DNA from: Nannobrachium achirus
Taxonomy: Eukaryota; Chordata; Actinopteri; Myctophiformes; Myctophidae
DNA length: 64,000 nucleotides
Direction: 5' to 3'
NCBI GenBank assembly: GCA_963921795.1
Contig: OY997652.1
Location: 59,698,756 to 59,762,755 of the forward strand
How positions within the stretch are numbered: the stretch's first letter is position 1; each line of letters starts with the position of its first letter. Below the pieces are notes generated by a model that made no database searches, had not been told where the DNA came from, and saw nothing but the letters and a program-made list of their open reading frames with translations. The translations under genes and the position numbers were made by a program. Of the stretch, positions 53,752 to 64,000 are shown piece after piece.

Positions 53752-54018
53752 AAGGGCCTTTTCCACCGGCAAAGAACCGGTTCTGGTTCTTTCTCCCGCC
53801 TATGGGATGAACCAGAGGTGAGCTTTTACACAGAGAACCGGAGTTGGTTCCCAACCGTAAAAGTTGGTTCCGAACGGGAACCACAAAACCCTCTCAGTTC
53901 AATCATGGTTCAATCTGGTGGAAACGCAAGTCGGTTTACAAGAACGAACCAAGGTTCCAAAAAAGTTGAACCGGCACTGGTTCTGGAACCGGTTCTTTGC
54001 CGGTGGAAAAGGCCCCTT
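53752..54018. mobile_element. Palindromic MITE (AAGGGCCTTTTCCACCGGC...)
   Basis: Long inverted ends: GGCCTTTTCCACCGGCAAAG and AACCGGTTCTGGTTC, mirrored by GAACCGGTTCTTTGCCGG and TGGAAAAGGCCCCTT. Internal CGGTTCC-type repeats. The flanking duplication is unclear. Confidence 0.82.
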
Positions 54019-54235
54019 AGTATCCTTCTAAGGTTTTTTGAAAAACATGTTTCTACGTCAGCGGTTCTCAAACTCTTTCATGTCAAGGACCCCTAGAAAT
54101 ATATGTGTTTGGCTGCGGACCCCCGTCTCAAAATATTTCGTATCAGGGACCCCCCCAGAAGCAAATATTTGAGTTACAAATGTTCACTTTAAAAATGAGA
54201 TATTCAAAGATTTGCACAAACTTTCAAGATTTTTC

Positions 54236-54291
54236 AAAAATAGCAGATCTACAAGCTCGCAGCGCTGTGAGCTTGTAGATCTGCTATTTTT
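54236..54291. repeat. Dispersed hairpin
   Basis: AAAAATAGCAGATCTACAAG, CTCGCAGCGCTGTGAG, CTTGTAGATCTGCTATTTTT. The tip GCAGCGCTGTG leaves almost no loop. Confidence 0.93.
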
Positions 54292-54710
54292 CAATAGTTA
54301 AAGCATTAAATAATTCTAGACCTAAATGGATTAATGTAATACAGAAGGCTATCCATCACTTTGTGTTGCCATGTGTGGGGCAACACTAGATATTTACATT
54401 TCAATTCAATTCAAAGGGGGCTTTATTGGCATGAGAAAACATGGGAAGAACATACTGTACTTGTAGAGTCATTCCTCACAAACATCAGAATCTTTATCAA
54501 AAGCGGTCCACTCGTTTTGAAACAAATAGTTCTATTTAGTTTAAACATAGACTGTCTATGTTTAAATAGTTATTGCGGCGTGGATGCCAGGGGCCCGAGC
54601 CGTCTAGAACAGTGGTTCTGAAGCTTTTCAGGCTGTGACCCCCAAAATAATCATATTTGAACTGGGGACCCCACCCCACCCTGACGAGCACTTGGAGTTG
54701 TAAGACTTAA

Positions 54711-55050
54711 AGGAGTAGTTCACCCCCAAAATGACTTTTTTTCTATTGATTAGTCACGCCATGAGTTCAATAATATTTTTTGGTTTTTGTCACATTCCTA
54801 AGACAACATTTTGATTCGAGTAAATTCACCCCCATTGATTCCGGATGGGGACCCGTTTCGAAACGGGTCCTGCTATTTTCTCAATCCAATGTTTAATTTG
54901 TCATTTTAGAGGTATTAAAAAGTCCTTAAATTGTCACTTCAGAAATATGCAGGTACTACACTTGTTTGTTTTTTGGTTTGTTTACTGTTGAGTGAGAAAA
55001 CAATGTTTCGCATTTAAGTTAATCATCTGGGGACCCCCCAAAAAAGATTT
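54711..55050. repeat. TTAA-type MITE fragment joined to a 17938-family fragment
   Basis: AGGAGTAGTTCACCCCCAAA after TTAA, continuing to GGACCCGTTTCGAAACGGGTC. From about 54885 it matches 18285-18460 (CAATGTTTAATTTGTCATTT, GTTAATCATCTGGGGACCC). Confidence 0.65.
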
Positions 55051-55199
55051 GGGGACCCCTCTGGGGGTCCCGACCCACAGGTTGAGAACTGTCTAGAAGA
55101 GGGTCTGCGGGTGTCCGGGACTAAACCCACAAACCGCAGGATTGATCAGTGCCAAACTTGTGCATGCTTGCCATATAGGCAGTTATAGTGGAAGTTATA

Positions 55200-55620
55200 G
55201 TGTACCTCCCTGCAGCTCAAACAAAGGGTTCTCCTGCTATACCACCAAAATGTGGAACGCCTTACCGAAGGCCTTTAAAGGAGTGTAAATCCCTAACATC
55301 CTTTAAAATCGCCATGAAAACCCACTTACAGGCGGCAGCCACTCGTAACTAACTGACCCTTCTATTGTAAATATCTACTGTATATATATTTTTTTCTTCC
55401 TTTTTTTCTACTGCATAGTACTGTATTCTATCCGTCTGTCATTCAATGTTAAATGAGATACTTAAATGGTTTCCTGTGTAAATAAGCCAAAATGCTTACT
55501 AGGATCTCCTTTTAGTTGGACCTTGTACCAGTGAACTGTACTGTCATGAAACTGTATATTTTTCTATGCAAACTTCTAATAAAGTCTTCAATCAATCAAT
55601 CAATCAACCAACCAATAAAA
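55200..55620 (+). pseudogene. LINE C-terminal remnant and 3' tail
   Basis: Translation gives W-N-A-L-P-K and, after a frameshift near 55287, KSLTSFKIAMKTHLQ followed by a stop. This W-N-x-L-P ... S-F-K-x-x-x-K-T-H-L signature is common at the C-terminus of CR1/L2-type LINE proteins. The 3' UTR ends AATAAAGTCTTC followed by (AATC)n (55590-55612). The upstream body is absent. Clade uncertain. Confidence 0.7.
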
Positions 55621-56145
55621 TGTTTATGCTGGAAGACAATAGCAGGCGGATCAAGCTGAAACCTTGACCAAATGCGGAGGTGATGTAATAGCACTGATGT
55701 CATGTGACCGAAGATGACTCATGTCATAGATGTCATAGATGACATGACGTCTGATCCACATGAAAGCCAGGCCGTTGTTAGACCCCGTCTCGTTGCTGTC
55801 GCAGTTACAGTTTTTGACTGTTTTACGACGATGTGAACAATATCGGAGCACGCGATAAATCCTGTGCATTCTGTCATCCTTTTTCCTCCCCTCAAGTTAA
55901 GAGTTAAGAGTTAAGATCTGTTTATTTGACAGGGACCGTGCTCATTAATGGACATGTCAGTTTTCACTTCAATGTAAATGAGCCAGAGTTAGCCCGCCGT
56001 GGGCTAATTTTCATCTGTAGTCCCTGGACCCCCATTGGTGGTGATCAGTGTCCGCTGTCTTTGGTCAGAACTCAGAACCAATAATCACGTCTCTCTTTCT
56101 CTCTCCACAGGCTATGATGATCATAGCTCCGTTTTTATTTCGTTT

Positions 56146-56393
56146 TCATCACTGTCGGGCAGAAACCTCGTATTTCCAAGTGTCAAATTTGTATGTTTTT
56201 TTTTCATAAAGTAAAGCCCTGCTTCATCATACAAGACTGTCGCACAAGACTAGTGAAAACAGCAGATCTACAAGCACACAACGCCTCGCACCGGTGTGTG
56301 CTTGTAGATCGGCTGTTTTCACAGTTTGAATCGTTTTTAAAATGATAAATACAAAACAAACAGTTTTGGAGTTTCCACCCGACAACAACGTTT
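56146..56393. mobile_element. TA-type MITE (CTGTCGGGCAGAAACCTCG...)
   Basis: Left TCACTGTCGGGCAGAAACC, right GAGTTTCCACCCGACAACAACG. Hairpin at 56253-56322. A second half copy (TTTGACACTTGGAGATACGA) occurs at 56533-56567. Confidence 0.75.
56253..56322. repeat. Dispersed hairpin, CACACAACGCC variant
   Basis: GTGAAAACAGCAGATCTACA, AGCACACAACGCCTCGCACC. The right arm GGTGTGTGCTTGTAGATCGG lacks the GAGGCGTT segment, then CTGTTTTCAC. Confidence 0.82.
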
Positions 56394-56569
56394 TGCTCAG
56401 CAGCTGCTCAAGTTGCACACAGAAGGTTGGAGTGTTTGCTCAGACAGATTAAAAACGTGAGGGATCATTGATGGGTTACACATCTCCATTCAGAAACATT
56501 GCAGGGCTTTACTTTATGAAAAAACATACACATTTGACACTTGGAGATACGAGGTTTCTGCCCGACAGT

Positions 56570-57080
56570 GCATGAAAACTAAATTAAAACTGAGCTATGG
56601 CGCTTCCATTATCACGCCTGCTACTTTTAGCCCTCTGGGACCGAGCCAGCTCCTAAATCACGCTCCTGTGGAGATGAAGATGAGCTCTCCCATCTCTGAC
56701 AATGTTTTCAAATTGAGGTGGATGGAGGGAAGTGGCCGCGACGCTGCTTTGTTTTGCTCCTTTGGTAGGTGACATTCAATTTAGGTGTCGGGTGACATGG
56801 AATTAAAGTTGACTTATGGATACAATGCGAGTGCTTCAGACTGCACATTCACCGTGGGTACTCGCCGCAGCTTTAAAAAGCAAGCAGTGTGTGAAAAATG
56901 TCTCTCTTCTTTACGCCAAAAAGAGTCAATTAAGACGTTAAAGGTGCAGTCCAGCAAGGACGTGTTGGGCCCCTGACACAGCCCGGGAAAAAGAGTTGGA
57001 GAGGCCCTCATTGCGCGCTTGTTAAGATAATTGATTAAAATGTTCCTGTTATTATGATTAATACGGTATAGATATCATTT
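56570..57080. other. No gene recognised; possible unique host DNA
   Basis: About 500 bp free of transposon signatures I know. A 66-residue frame (56572-56772) ends at TTTGGTAGGTGAC, which contains a donor-like GTAGGTGA, but I find no domain or partner exon. Confidence 0.35.
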
Positions 57081-57619
57081 TCAGTGTTAAACGTCAATGC
57101 CATCAGAATGTTGGGACAAATAACTAATATACGATGAGATCTGTCCACTGCAGGTCATAATGACCAGGACACAGGATAACAAAATGCCAAACATACTATC
57201 TGGCCTTACGACTGGGGCCAACAACACGAAAACATCTGATATCCAAGATGTTTTTAATTGTCCAATCAGAATGTGACTAATGTATTCTGTAACTCCATAT
57301 ATCTCTAAAATTACGTTTTGTATAGGCAGAGAGAAGCTATGGGTGAAAATGCTCTACTGTACTTGCTGTACAGTACACTTTGAACTCTGACTATACTTTC
57401 AATACAACTAACAGAAAACCCACTTGCACTGGTGTGGACTCTTTTCTTGTGTGGAGTACTTTATTATGGTTGGGGAAAACTGTTTATCCATTATGGAATA
57501 TGATTTCTATTTCCATCAGCGCTATAGAGAGAGATCTCTCTCTCTAGCGCTGCTGCTACTCAAAGAATTGCTATTTCAGATCATGACAAGCCAGTGGGCC
57601 AATTACATGAGTTATATTT

Positions 57620-57859
57620 TGTCGTTGTTTAGGCCGTTGTTTTGTATTTATATCATTTAAAAAATGATTTAAACTAGTGAAAACAGCCGATCTACAAGCA
57701 CACAACGCCTCGCACCGCGAGGCGTTGTGTGCTTGTAGATCTGCTGTTTTCACAACCTTTGTGCACCAGCCTTGTATGATGAAGCAGGGCTTTGCTTTGC
57801 GAAAAGATTTATGCATTTGAAACTTGGAGATACGAGGTTTCTGCCCGACAGTGACGATT
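57620..57859. mobile_element. TA-type MITE (GTCGTTG...), degraded left end
   Basis: The left end TTTGTCGTTGTTTAGGCCG has lost GGGTGGAAACC. Right end GAGGTTTCTGCCCGACAGTGACGA. Hairpin at 57677-57753. Confidence 0.75.
57677..57753. repeat. Dispersed hairpin, CACACAACGCC variant, near-perfect
   Basis: Identical in its arms to 13239-13318: GTGAAAACAGCC, GATCTACAAGCACACAACGC, CTCGC-ACC-GCGAG, then the complement. Confidence 0.93.
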
Positions 57860-58955
57860 TACTTTGTTGGCCGCCCAGTTCCCAAAATGGAACGAAGGCA
57901 GACATTTAATTATTTATTTTTTTCCTAATGGCCGGCCTGGACCGGCCGGGAATGAACCGGCCGTTCGGGAGTTGTCCCGCTTTTCCCAATGGCCAGCACG
58001 TCCCTGAATCCCCCGCTTCGCCGCGGGAGACGTTGAGCTCATGAGCACCAGGCAGTGCTAGTTGTGCTAAAAAGGAGCAGACTCCTGTCAACTCAATATA
58101 GGGTTTCACGTTTTGACTCGACACAAATGTGATTTCGTGGGGGTCCCTGGGCCCAATGCAGTATATTTTCAGATAGCCAAGGCCCAAGGGTTCGTCAGGC
58201 AGTTGAGGCAGAGGATCTGCGGACCTCATCCAACGTCGCAGAGCTGACCTCAACCACCGCAGAGAGGAGGAAAATGACATAGAAAATGAGAAAGTATCAA
58301 TACCCTATTGAAGAAATGAGTCTGTTAGAATATACAAGTGCTCATCATAGAATGCAGAATGTCCCATTTCACAAGTTTTCTAATGTATTCAAATAGCGAA
58401 AGTATACAGGGCTGAAGATGTATGTTTTTAATAAACATCTAAATCTACAAAGTAACTACTAACTAAAACTTTCAAAAAATTGTAGTGGAGTAAAAGTAAA
58501 ATATTTGAACAATAGTCCAGTAAAGTACAAAGAAACCTCAAAACGGTGCTTGAGTGAACGCACTTATTTAGTTATTTTACACCACTGAACTGTTGTATAC
58601 TTCACCTTCAGAGATTTTAGCATTTCTCATATGTATGAAATTGCTGACCAGGGAGAATCTCACTCTGACTCGAGCCGTGAAGATATTTTCTTTCAAAATG
58701 GAGACTCGGAACAATATATTCGACCTGTTTCAGTGGAAACGCATTTCTTACTCTGGAGCAACATTTTTTCCGTTATTCGCCGAGGGGCCTTTCTCCTTCT
58801 CCTTTCCATTAACAGTCTGTTAACCCTTGAGCTATGGAAGTCACATGCAACTAGAAACCTTTTTCTGCGCCATGGTGAATATCAGTGGTGTAAAAAGTAC
58901 TCACATATTTTACTTGTAAAAGTATCAATACTTCAACATAGAATTATTCTGTTAG

Positions 58956-59138
58956 GGTGCCCTCAGACCAAAATACCTATGAGAGTGGAATCCGCGTTCC
59001 GCCAATGCATTTCAATGCATCATTCATTCATTTTTTGCAGAAATCCTCTGCTGGCATGAAACTGCTTCACTCTCATTGAAATGCATTGGCGGAACGCGGA
59101 TTCCACTCTCATAGGTATTTTGGTCTGAGGGCACCCTT
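58956..59138. mobile_element. Palindromic MITE (GGTGCCCTCAGACCAAAAT)
   Basis: GGGTGCCCTCAGACCAAAAT at left, ATTTTGGTCTGAGGGCACCC at right, with TTTTTTGCAGAAATCCTCTG in the middle. Same family as the tandem pair at 17312-17662, and at the corresponding place in a copy of the AGTAAAAGTA hAT. Confidence 0.88.
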
Positions 59139-59237
59139 ACATGTAAAGGTCTGGAATTCAAAATGTACTTGAGTAAAAGTATGAAAGTGTTGTCATCAAA
59201 ATGTACTTAAAAATACCAAAGGTAAAAGTACAAAATG

Positions 59238-59288
59238 TTTGAAAATAGCAGATCTACAAGTTGAGCTTGTAGATCGGCTATTTTCAAA
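59238..59288. repeat. Dispersed hairpin, tip lost
   Basis: TTTGAAAATAGCAGATCTAC, AAGTTGAGCTT, GTAGATCGGCTATTTTCAAA. Same host family and outer bases as 17169-17220. Confidence 0.9.
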
Positions 59289-59339
59289 TAGCCTAGGTAT
59301 AAAATAGGGCTAAAGTGTTTAATGTATGTTTTGTATTCG

Positions 59340-59900
59340 GGCATTCGAGGCATTTGGGCATTCGAGGCATGAGCTACACAGAAAAACGTGTGGGTAGCGC
59401 CGACCAAAACTTCGCCGACCAAAATGGCTTGCAATACTGTTCTGCTGGCATTTACTTTCTGACTGACACTGACAAAGTGTAAAAATGGCCAATATTTGTT
59501 TTTGTTTTTTGTTTTCCTTATTACTGTGGGACTGGGAGAGTGCAATCATTCAATGCTCCAAGCAACAAAGGTGAATACCAAAAGAACAGTATTGCAGGCC
59601 TGCCAGGCCATTTTGACCATTTTTGGAGGGGCGCTACCCACACGCTTGGCTGTTTTGCTCATTCCACGAATGCCAGATCCTTACAAGCTGTACCTCGTTG
59701 TAAAGGCGACAAATCAATGATAACAGTGATATCAAACACAATACCATTTGGCATAATTAAATGGGGGATATAATGGACCGAATGTTGGCAAATTTGGGGT
59801 TGGTGCTACCCACATGTTTGGCTGTGGTGCTCATTCCACGAATGCCCGATGCTTACAAGCTGTACCTCGTTGTATAGGTGACAAATCAACGATAAAAATG
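59340..59900. repeat. Two direct and one inverted copy of a GGCGCTACCCACA segment
   Basis: GCTACCCACA...TTGGCTGT...GCTCATTCCACGAATGCC...TACAAGCTGTACCTCGTTGTA occurs at about 59630-59715 and 59805-59880. Part of it lies inverted at about 59340-59400. The frame reads LPTxLAVxLIPRMPDxYKLYLVV in both direct copies, but I do not recognise a protein. Confidence 0.6.
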
Positions 59901-59914
59901 ATTAATTTAGCTAT

Positions 59915-59977
59915 TGAAAAATAGCAGATATACAAGCTCACAGATACACAAGCTTGCATGTAGATCTGCTATTTTTG
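59915..59977. repeat. Dispersed hairpin in a partial hAT core
   Basis: GAAAAATAGCAGATATACAA, CTCACAGATACACAAGC, TTGCATGTAGATCTGCTATT. Followed by the family core to about 60130 and a GTCTAAATGGGTTAA end near 60175. Confidence 0.75.
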
Positions 59978-60516
59978 AAAAGTCGTGAAAATGTGTGCAA
60001 ATCTTTCAATATATGTATATTTTAAGCCAACATTTATAACTAACATTTTTTCTTTTGGGGGGTCCCTGGAACTAAATATTTTGAGATGGGGGTCTGTGGC
60101 CAAATACATATATCTTTGGGGGTCCTTGACATGAACAACATAAGGCGTAATAATGCGTTCCCTGTCTAAATGGGTTAAACCCCCTCCCCCTATGAAGAAC
60201 ATTCATGGGGGGCCCCGCAGTGAATCCTTGTACCCAGGGCCCAGAATTTGGCGCAACACCCATGGATACCAGATGTGGTGGTGGCGGTGGCTTACATGCA
60301 AACACGTACCCCTAACAAACACAAACACGAACAACCTACTTTACCATGATCCACAATAAATGATGTAAGTCCATAAGCATCTCAGGCTGCATTTCCTTTA
60401 TTTCATCCATATTTGCGTTCTGTGTGATGTGGGTTTTGTTATAAGTAGTTTGTTTTTGTCCCCCCCTCCCCTCTCTGTCGTAAGTCCTCCCATACTCTGA
60501 GCCCATGGGTCTTTAG

Positions 60517-61374
60517 CAGGCACGTGCACACATAGACATCAAAGGGGGCTTGAGCCCCTGCCCTTTTACCCGTCTGTAAAAAAAAGTGCCCTCTCCAGAC
60601 CATGAATGCAGTTTTTACTATGGTGAAAGAAATGCAAATGCCCTCTTTCCATGCGATATCCAAAGGCAGTATTCAAGATAATTGCCTTGTCCAAACTCTC
60701 CTGAACTTGAATGCAGCATCTTATGTTGAAAGAATTGCCCTCTCTGTGTAGAAATCCATGCTGTTAAGTTAACGCCACATCTCCAATATTGACTTGATTA
60801 TGCTTAGTTCAGTGTAGTCTGGGATCACTTCACTTTTCGGGATTGGTTCCGGTCGGGAGCGGAAACCACTCTACGTCATGTTGTAGTCCTAGATGGACTA
60901 CACTTTGGCCGGAACTATCAAACCAGATTCAGTTTTAAACCAAAATATTCCCCTGCACCCAAGGACATACTTTTAGGGCCTACCTAATAAACACCTTGAT
61001 GCGGCGTAGTTTTGCTTTCGAAAATTTCGTTTGGTATACTGTATGCATCTTTTAGTCCAACTCGTAGCGACTGGCAAGACTACAGTAGGATACTCAAGCA
61101 TTTTAATAGGGATTGGGGAAACAAACGGGGGGAACCAAATCAAAGCGACACCGCTTCTTCTAGTGGTTTCCGCGCTTTAGGCGGAAACCAAATGGCCTGT
61201 TGTGAACGAACACCAGGCTTTCTCCCAGAAAGCCTCGTAGGCAAGGTTAAGTTCAGTGTGGTATCACGCAACAAAAATAGCCTTGGAGGTCGGCTATTTT
61301 CATATTTTTCACCAAAAGGCCCTTTTAGAAATGTCAGCCCTGCCTCTCTAACATTCTCTGCACGTCCCTGCCTG
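60517..61374. mobile_element. hAT-type element (CAGGCACGTGCACAC family) with nested insert
   Basis: 8-bp duplication GTCTTTAG (60509-60516, 61375-61382). The right end is CACGTCCCTG plus an extra CCTG. A segment of about 430 bp (from about 60820 to 61250) interrupts TTAGTTCAGTGTGGTATC, with TTCAGTGT repeated on both sides. A compact hairpin remnant is at 61275-61300. Confidence 0.87.
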
Positions 61375-61382
61375 GTCTTTAG

Positions 61383-62460
61383 CGCTGTGCTAATGAGCCT
61401 TCAACTTCAGCTGCCTTTTTTTACAGCTAGCCATAAAGCTACACAATGGAGGAACACGCTGTCAACTGGTGGTTTTCCCTCATGGAATATATGTGTTGAC
61501 GGAGAGACTATTTTACAGAGATGAAAGCAGCGGGGATGGCTGTTCTCAGGAAGTGCAGCATGAACCGTACGGTCGCTATATACTACTGTCTGTGCTATCG
61601 CTCGCCGCATGAGGTGAAGCGCTACGATGTGAGAGTTTTTAAACACTTCCAAATCGGGTGTCCCTATTGCTCGCCATGTCGTTATAGGCAATTTCTCCAA
61701 AAAAAGATCGAAATGATAAAAATAAAAATCCAAAATGGCAAATACTGTAGCATATCTGCAAACGCAGATAGGGTATAAGTCGTTAACACACGGGTGACTA
61801 ACAGGTCATTCTGACCGATTATGAGATCGCAAAGTGCAATAACTCTCCCTGTGAAGGTCTCCGAAATTTCCCCTTCCATGACTTTTCCTTTTTTTTTTCC
61901 TGAAACGTTTCCTAAGTATGAAATAATATACCATTATACCACTCTGACTGTTAGTTATCGGTCATAAAGACAGGTCTCACCCATTCCTCCCCCCTCCCCC
62001 CCCTCCCAGAAGCAACTTTTGCGCTCCCCATTTGAGAGGTCAGTTGAAATGCTAATTCACATTTGGAAGACATTATGTGGCAATATACTTATTTATGACA
62101 CATATTTGTATGTGTCATACATTAAGTAGTTGTCACCAGTGTGGTGATAGCTGGCTGTAGTTGTGGTATACCGTTCCCCATTAGCAGCAGCATGTCGGTT
62201 TGTAATCTAGTGCTGTACAAGACATGGAAAGCGGTGAGGTGGAGGATGTGCATCAAAGGTACACGGCGGACAGAGACGAGGCCACGGCGGCGTGTTGCAC
62301 CAGATGACGACATGCAGGGTTCCACAGGAAGCCGGGGGGAGGGGTGTATAGCGTGGCGGCGCTGAGAGCAGGTCAGAGGGGCAGTGGGCCTGTTTCTGTC
62401 ATCCACCGTCTGCTAGAGACATTAGAACCCCCTCGACTCTCATCAATCACTGCTTCAGAT
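61383..62460. other. No gene recognised
   Basis: Contains the repeat shared with 2440-2620 at 61783-61890, a C-rich stretch near 61990-62005, and otherwise unassigned DNA. The frames here have no domain I recognise. Confidence 0.4.
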
Positions 62461-62523
62461 AAACACACCAGGCACGTGCACACATAGACACCAAAGGGGG
62501 CTTGAGCCCCCCCCCCCCCCCCC

Positions 62524-62728
62524 TTTAAAAAAAAAAAAAAAAAGATGTGTTTTTGGGCTTATTATGCCTTTATTTGATAGGACACAGTAAACTGACAGGA
62601 AAAGAGGAGAGAGATGGGGAATGACATGTGGCAAAGGTCATCCGGATCGGGAATCGAACCAGCGATGCCAGCAGGCACCATAGCCTAGTATGTGGTATGC
62701 GCCTAGACCACTAGGCCAGCGGGCACCC
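62524..62728 (-). mobile_element. tRNA-derived SINE (reverse strand)
   Basis: On the minus strand: GTGCCCGCTGGCCTAGTGGT (box A TGGCCTAGTGG), a long variable arm, GGTTCGATTCCCGATCCGGA (box B), then CCTTTGCCACATGTCATTCC, CCTGTCAGTTTACTGTGTCC, ATCAAATAAAGGCATAATAA and an A-rich tail. The pattern is a well-known teleost tRNA-SINE type. Confidence 0.88.
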
Positions 62729-62997
62729 CAGAGCACTGGCTTTTTAACAGTCTGTAAAAAGTGCCCTCTCCAGACCATGAATACAGTTTTTACTATGGTG
62801 AAAGACATGCAAATGCCCTCTTTCCATGCCATACCTGAAGGCAGCATTCAAGAGAATTGCCTTGTCCAAACTCTCCTGAACTTGAATGCAGCGTCTTATG
62901 TTGAAAGAATTGCCCTCTCTGTGTAGAAATCCATGCCGTTACGCCACATCTCCAGTATTGTCTTTTTTAAGCTTAGTTTAGTGTGGTATCAAGGACT

Positions 62998-63059
62998 GAA
63001 AATAGCCGACCTCCAAGCTCACAACGTGTTGCGGCGCGATGCGTTGGAGGTCTGCAATA
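62998..63059. repeat. Dispersed hairpin, GACCTCC variant
   Basis: TGAAAATAGCCGACCTCCAA, GCTCACAACGTGTTGCGGCG, CGATGCGTTGGAGGTCTGCA. The right arm has lost TGTGAGC. Confidence 0.75.
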
Positions 63060-63260
63060 TTTCCACCAAAAGGCCCTTTTAGAAATTTCAGCCCCTGCCT
63101 CTCTAACATTCTTTGCACGTCCCTGAAACACACACGCGCACACACACTCGCGCGCACGTGTGCACACACAAAGAAACAATTGAATTTCTTCTGAGATGAA
63201 GTGGAGTAGAAGTAAGACTTTTGAAAAGTACTGAAGAAAGAAGGCTACAAATTAAAATTT

Positions 63261-64000
63261 TACTTTTGTTCACCCCCAAAATGACTTTTTTTCTATTGAT
63301 TACTCATGCCATGGAGACTTGAGTTCAATAATATTTCTATTTAACCCTTAAGTTCTGTTCAGATTCACTACACCTTCGTTCTGTTCGGGTCATTTTGACC
63401 CGGGGGATATTTGGTTTTAAAAAAACAACACTAATATACATTTTAACTTAACAAATCATCATGATACATTGACTTTGACTCAATACCAATTCGGAATGGG
63501 GTTTCGGAAGGGGGGTGTTAAAAGTGGGGGTGACTGTGTGTCTGTGTTTTGGCATAATGTGTATTTCTGTGCATCTGTGCTTCCGGGTCAAAATGACCCG
63601 AACAGCACTTTAGGTTCAAAAAATATGAGGGGGGTGTTCAGTAGCATGGGTGTAGTGCAAAAATATTTTTTTACATGTTCATCTCAGAAGAATCTTTAAG
63701 GCCAGTGAGTTTCAGGTGGAAAACATTTAAACTTCTACCTTTTTTTTTCCAAATTGAACATTTAAAACGGGTCAAAATGACCCGAACAGAACTTAAACGT
63801 TAATAATTCAAGAATATTTCTATCGATTACTCCTGCCATGGAGACTTGAGTTCAATGATAATTTTGTGTATTTGTCTTATTCCTAAGACGAAAAAATGTA
63901 TAATAGTAGCCTAAATTTACCTCCCATTGATTTCGGATGGGGACCCAAATGCAATTTACCTGACCCTCGACCGTAGATTTACCTCCATTGATTCTGACCC
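63261..64000. repeat. TTAA-type MITE fragments with a GGTCAAAATGACCC palindromic insert
   Basis: TTCACCCCCAAAATGACTTT at 63270 and, after an insert, ATGGAGACTTGAGTTCAATG at 63838. The insert (about 63345-63800) has TTAAGTTCTGTTC and CGGGTCATTTTGACCCGGGG at left, GGTCAAAATGACCCGAACAG twice at right, and AGAACTTAAACG at the end. It is a palindromic element nested in the MITE. Confidence 0.7.

Larger units (their letters stand above)
53640..54330. mobile_element. TTAA-flanked element with the shared hairpin core
   Basis: TTAA (53636-53639, 54331-54334) with ends TCCATTTGGACC and GACCTAAATGGA. The interior equals the core of the CAGGGGYGTC hAT family: half hairpin (53657-53702), CAAACTCTTTCATGTCAAGG, ATCAGGGACCCCCCCAGAAG and a complete hairpin (54236-54291). 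It is split by a palindromic MITE at 53752-54018. Confidence 0.7.
62469..63125. mobile_element. hAT-type element (CAGGCACGTGCACAC family) with nested SINE
   Basis: Perfect 8-bp duplication AAACACAC (62461-62468, 63126-63133). Ends CAGGCACGTGCACACATAGA and TCTTTGCACGTCCCTG. Hairpin at 62998-63059. A reverse-strand SINE interrupts the left part. Confidence 0.94.

Noticed and set aside
56085..56125. Splice acceptor (TCTCTCTTTCTCTCTCCACAG) and following exon
   Set aside because: The polypyrimidine-CAG is plausible, but the sequence after it soon enters a TA-type MITE and no open exon with a recognisable product follows.
59496..59773. Small protein gene (LPTxLAVxLIPRMPD)
   Set aside because: The segment is repeated three times, once inverted, with frame breaks; no known domain, so treated as a repeat.

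Overview
This window looks like non-coding, extremely repeat-rich DNA from a ray-finned (teleost) fish. The inference rests on many short hAT, TTAA-type and TA-type non-autonomous DNA transposons (including the CAGTGGTGTAAAGTA-type element common in teleosts), tRNA-derived SINEs, one solo LTR, LINE 3' remnants, Helitrons and abundant dinucleotide microsatellites. I cannot name the species. I found no convincing host protein-coding gene. The long open frames are simple-sequence repeats, shadows of transposons, or artefacts of a 200-base run of N (8801-9000). The only recognisable coding sequence is decayed LINE reverse transcriptase (about 3007-4130, split by a transposon and frameshifted) and a LINE C-terminal/3' tail at about 55200-55620.

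Layout. 1-9000: MITEs of several families, a LINE remnant, and hAT elements with readable target-site duplications (TSDs) at 1935-2684, 4957-5472, 5811-6340, 6553-7446 and 7821-8354. 9000-13000: Helitron fragments, a hAT element at 10186-10760, poly-G and AT tracts, and a MITE carrying telomere-like CCCTAA repeats plus a tRNA-Cys fragment. 13000-18700: nested elements, the clearest being a hAT at 13128-14148 that holds two other transposons. 19500-33100: further hAT copies. 34583-35502: a solo LTR with a 5-bp TSD. 36027-45000: a Helitron-dominated block with a five-plus-copy 322-bp tandem array, a hAT inserted in the array, and two families with recognisable Helitron termini. 45000-64000: mixed MITEs, SINEs, microsatellites and further hAT copies.

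The strongest unexplained signal is a family of short hairpins (about 50-85 bp) built on a shared arm, GATCTACAAGCTCACAACG followed by a variable GC-rich tip. About 30 well-formed copies and at least a dozen half copies occur in these 64 kb. They sit inside many different transposon families (hAT, TTAA, TA and unassigned). Their outermost bases differ from host family to host family but remain complementary within each copy. Arm variants also change on both sides together. A second notable signal is about 30 CCATATATGG palindromes (perfect SRF-type CArG boxes) in the 322-bp array and in both Helitron families.

All homology statements are by eye. Transposon boundaries with an intact 8-bp TSD are the most reliable calls. 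Family names beyond superfamily are not asserted.
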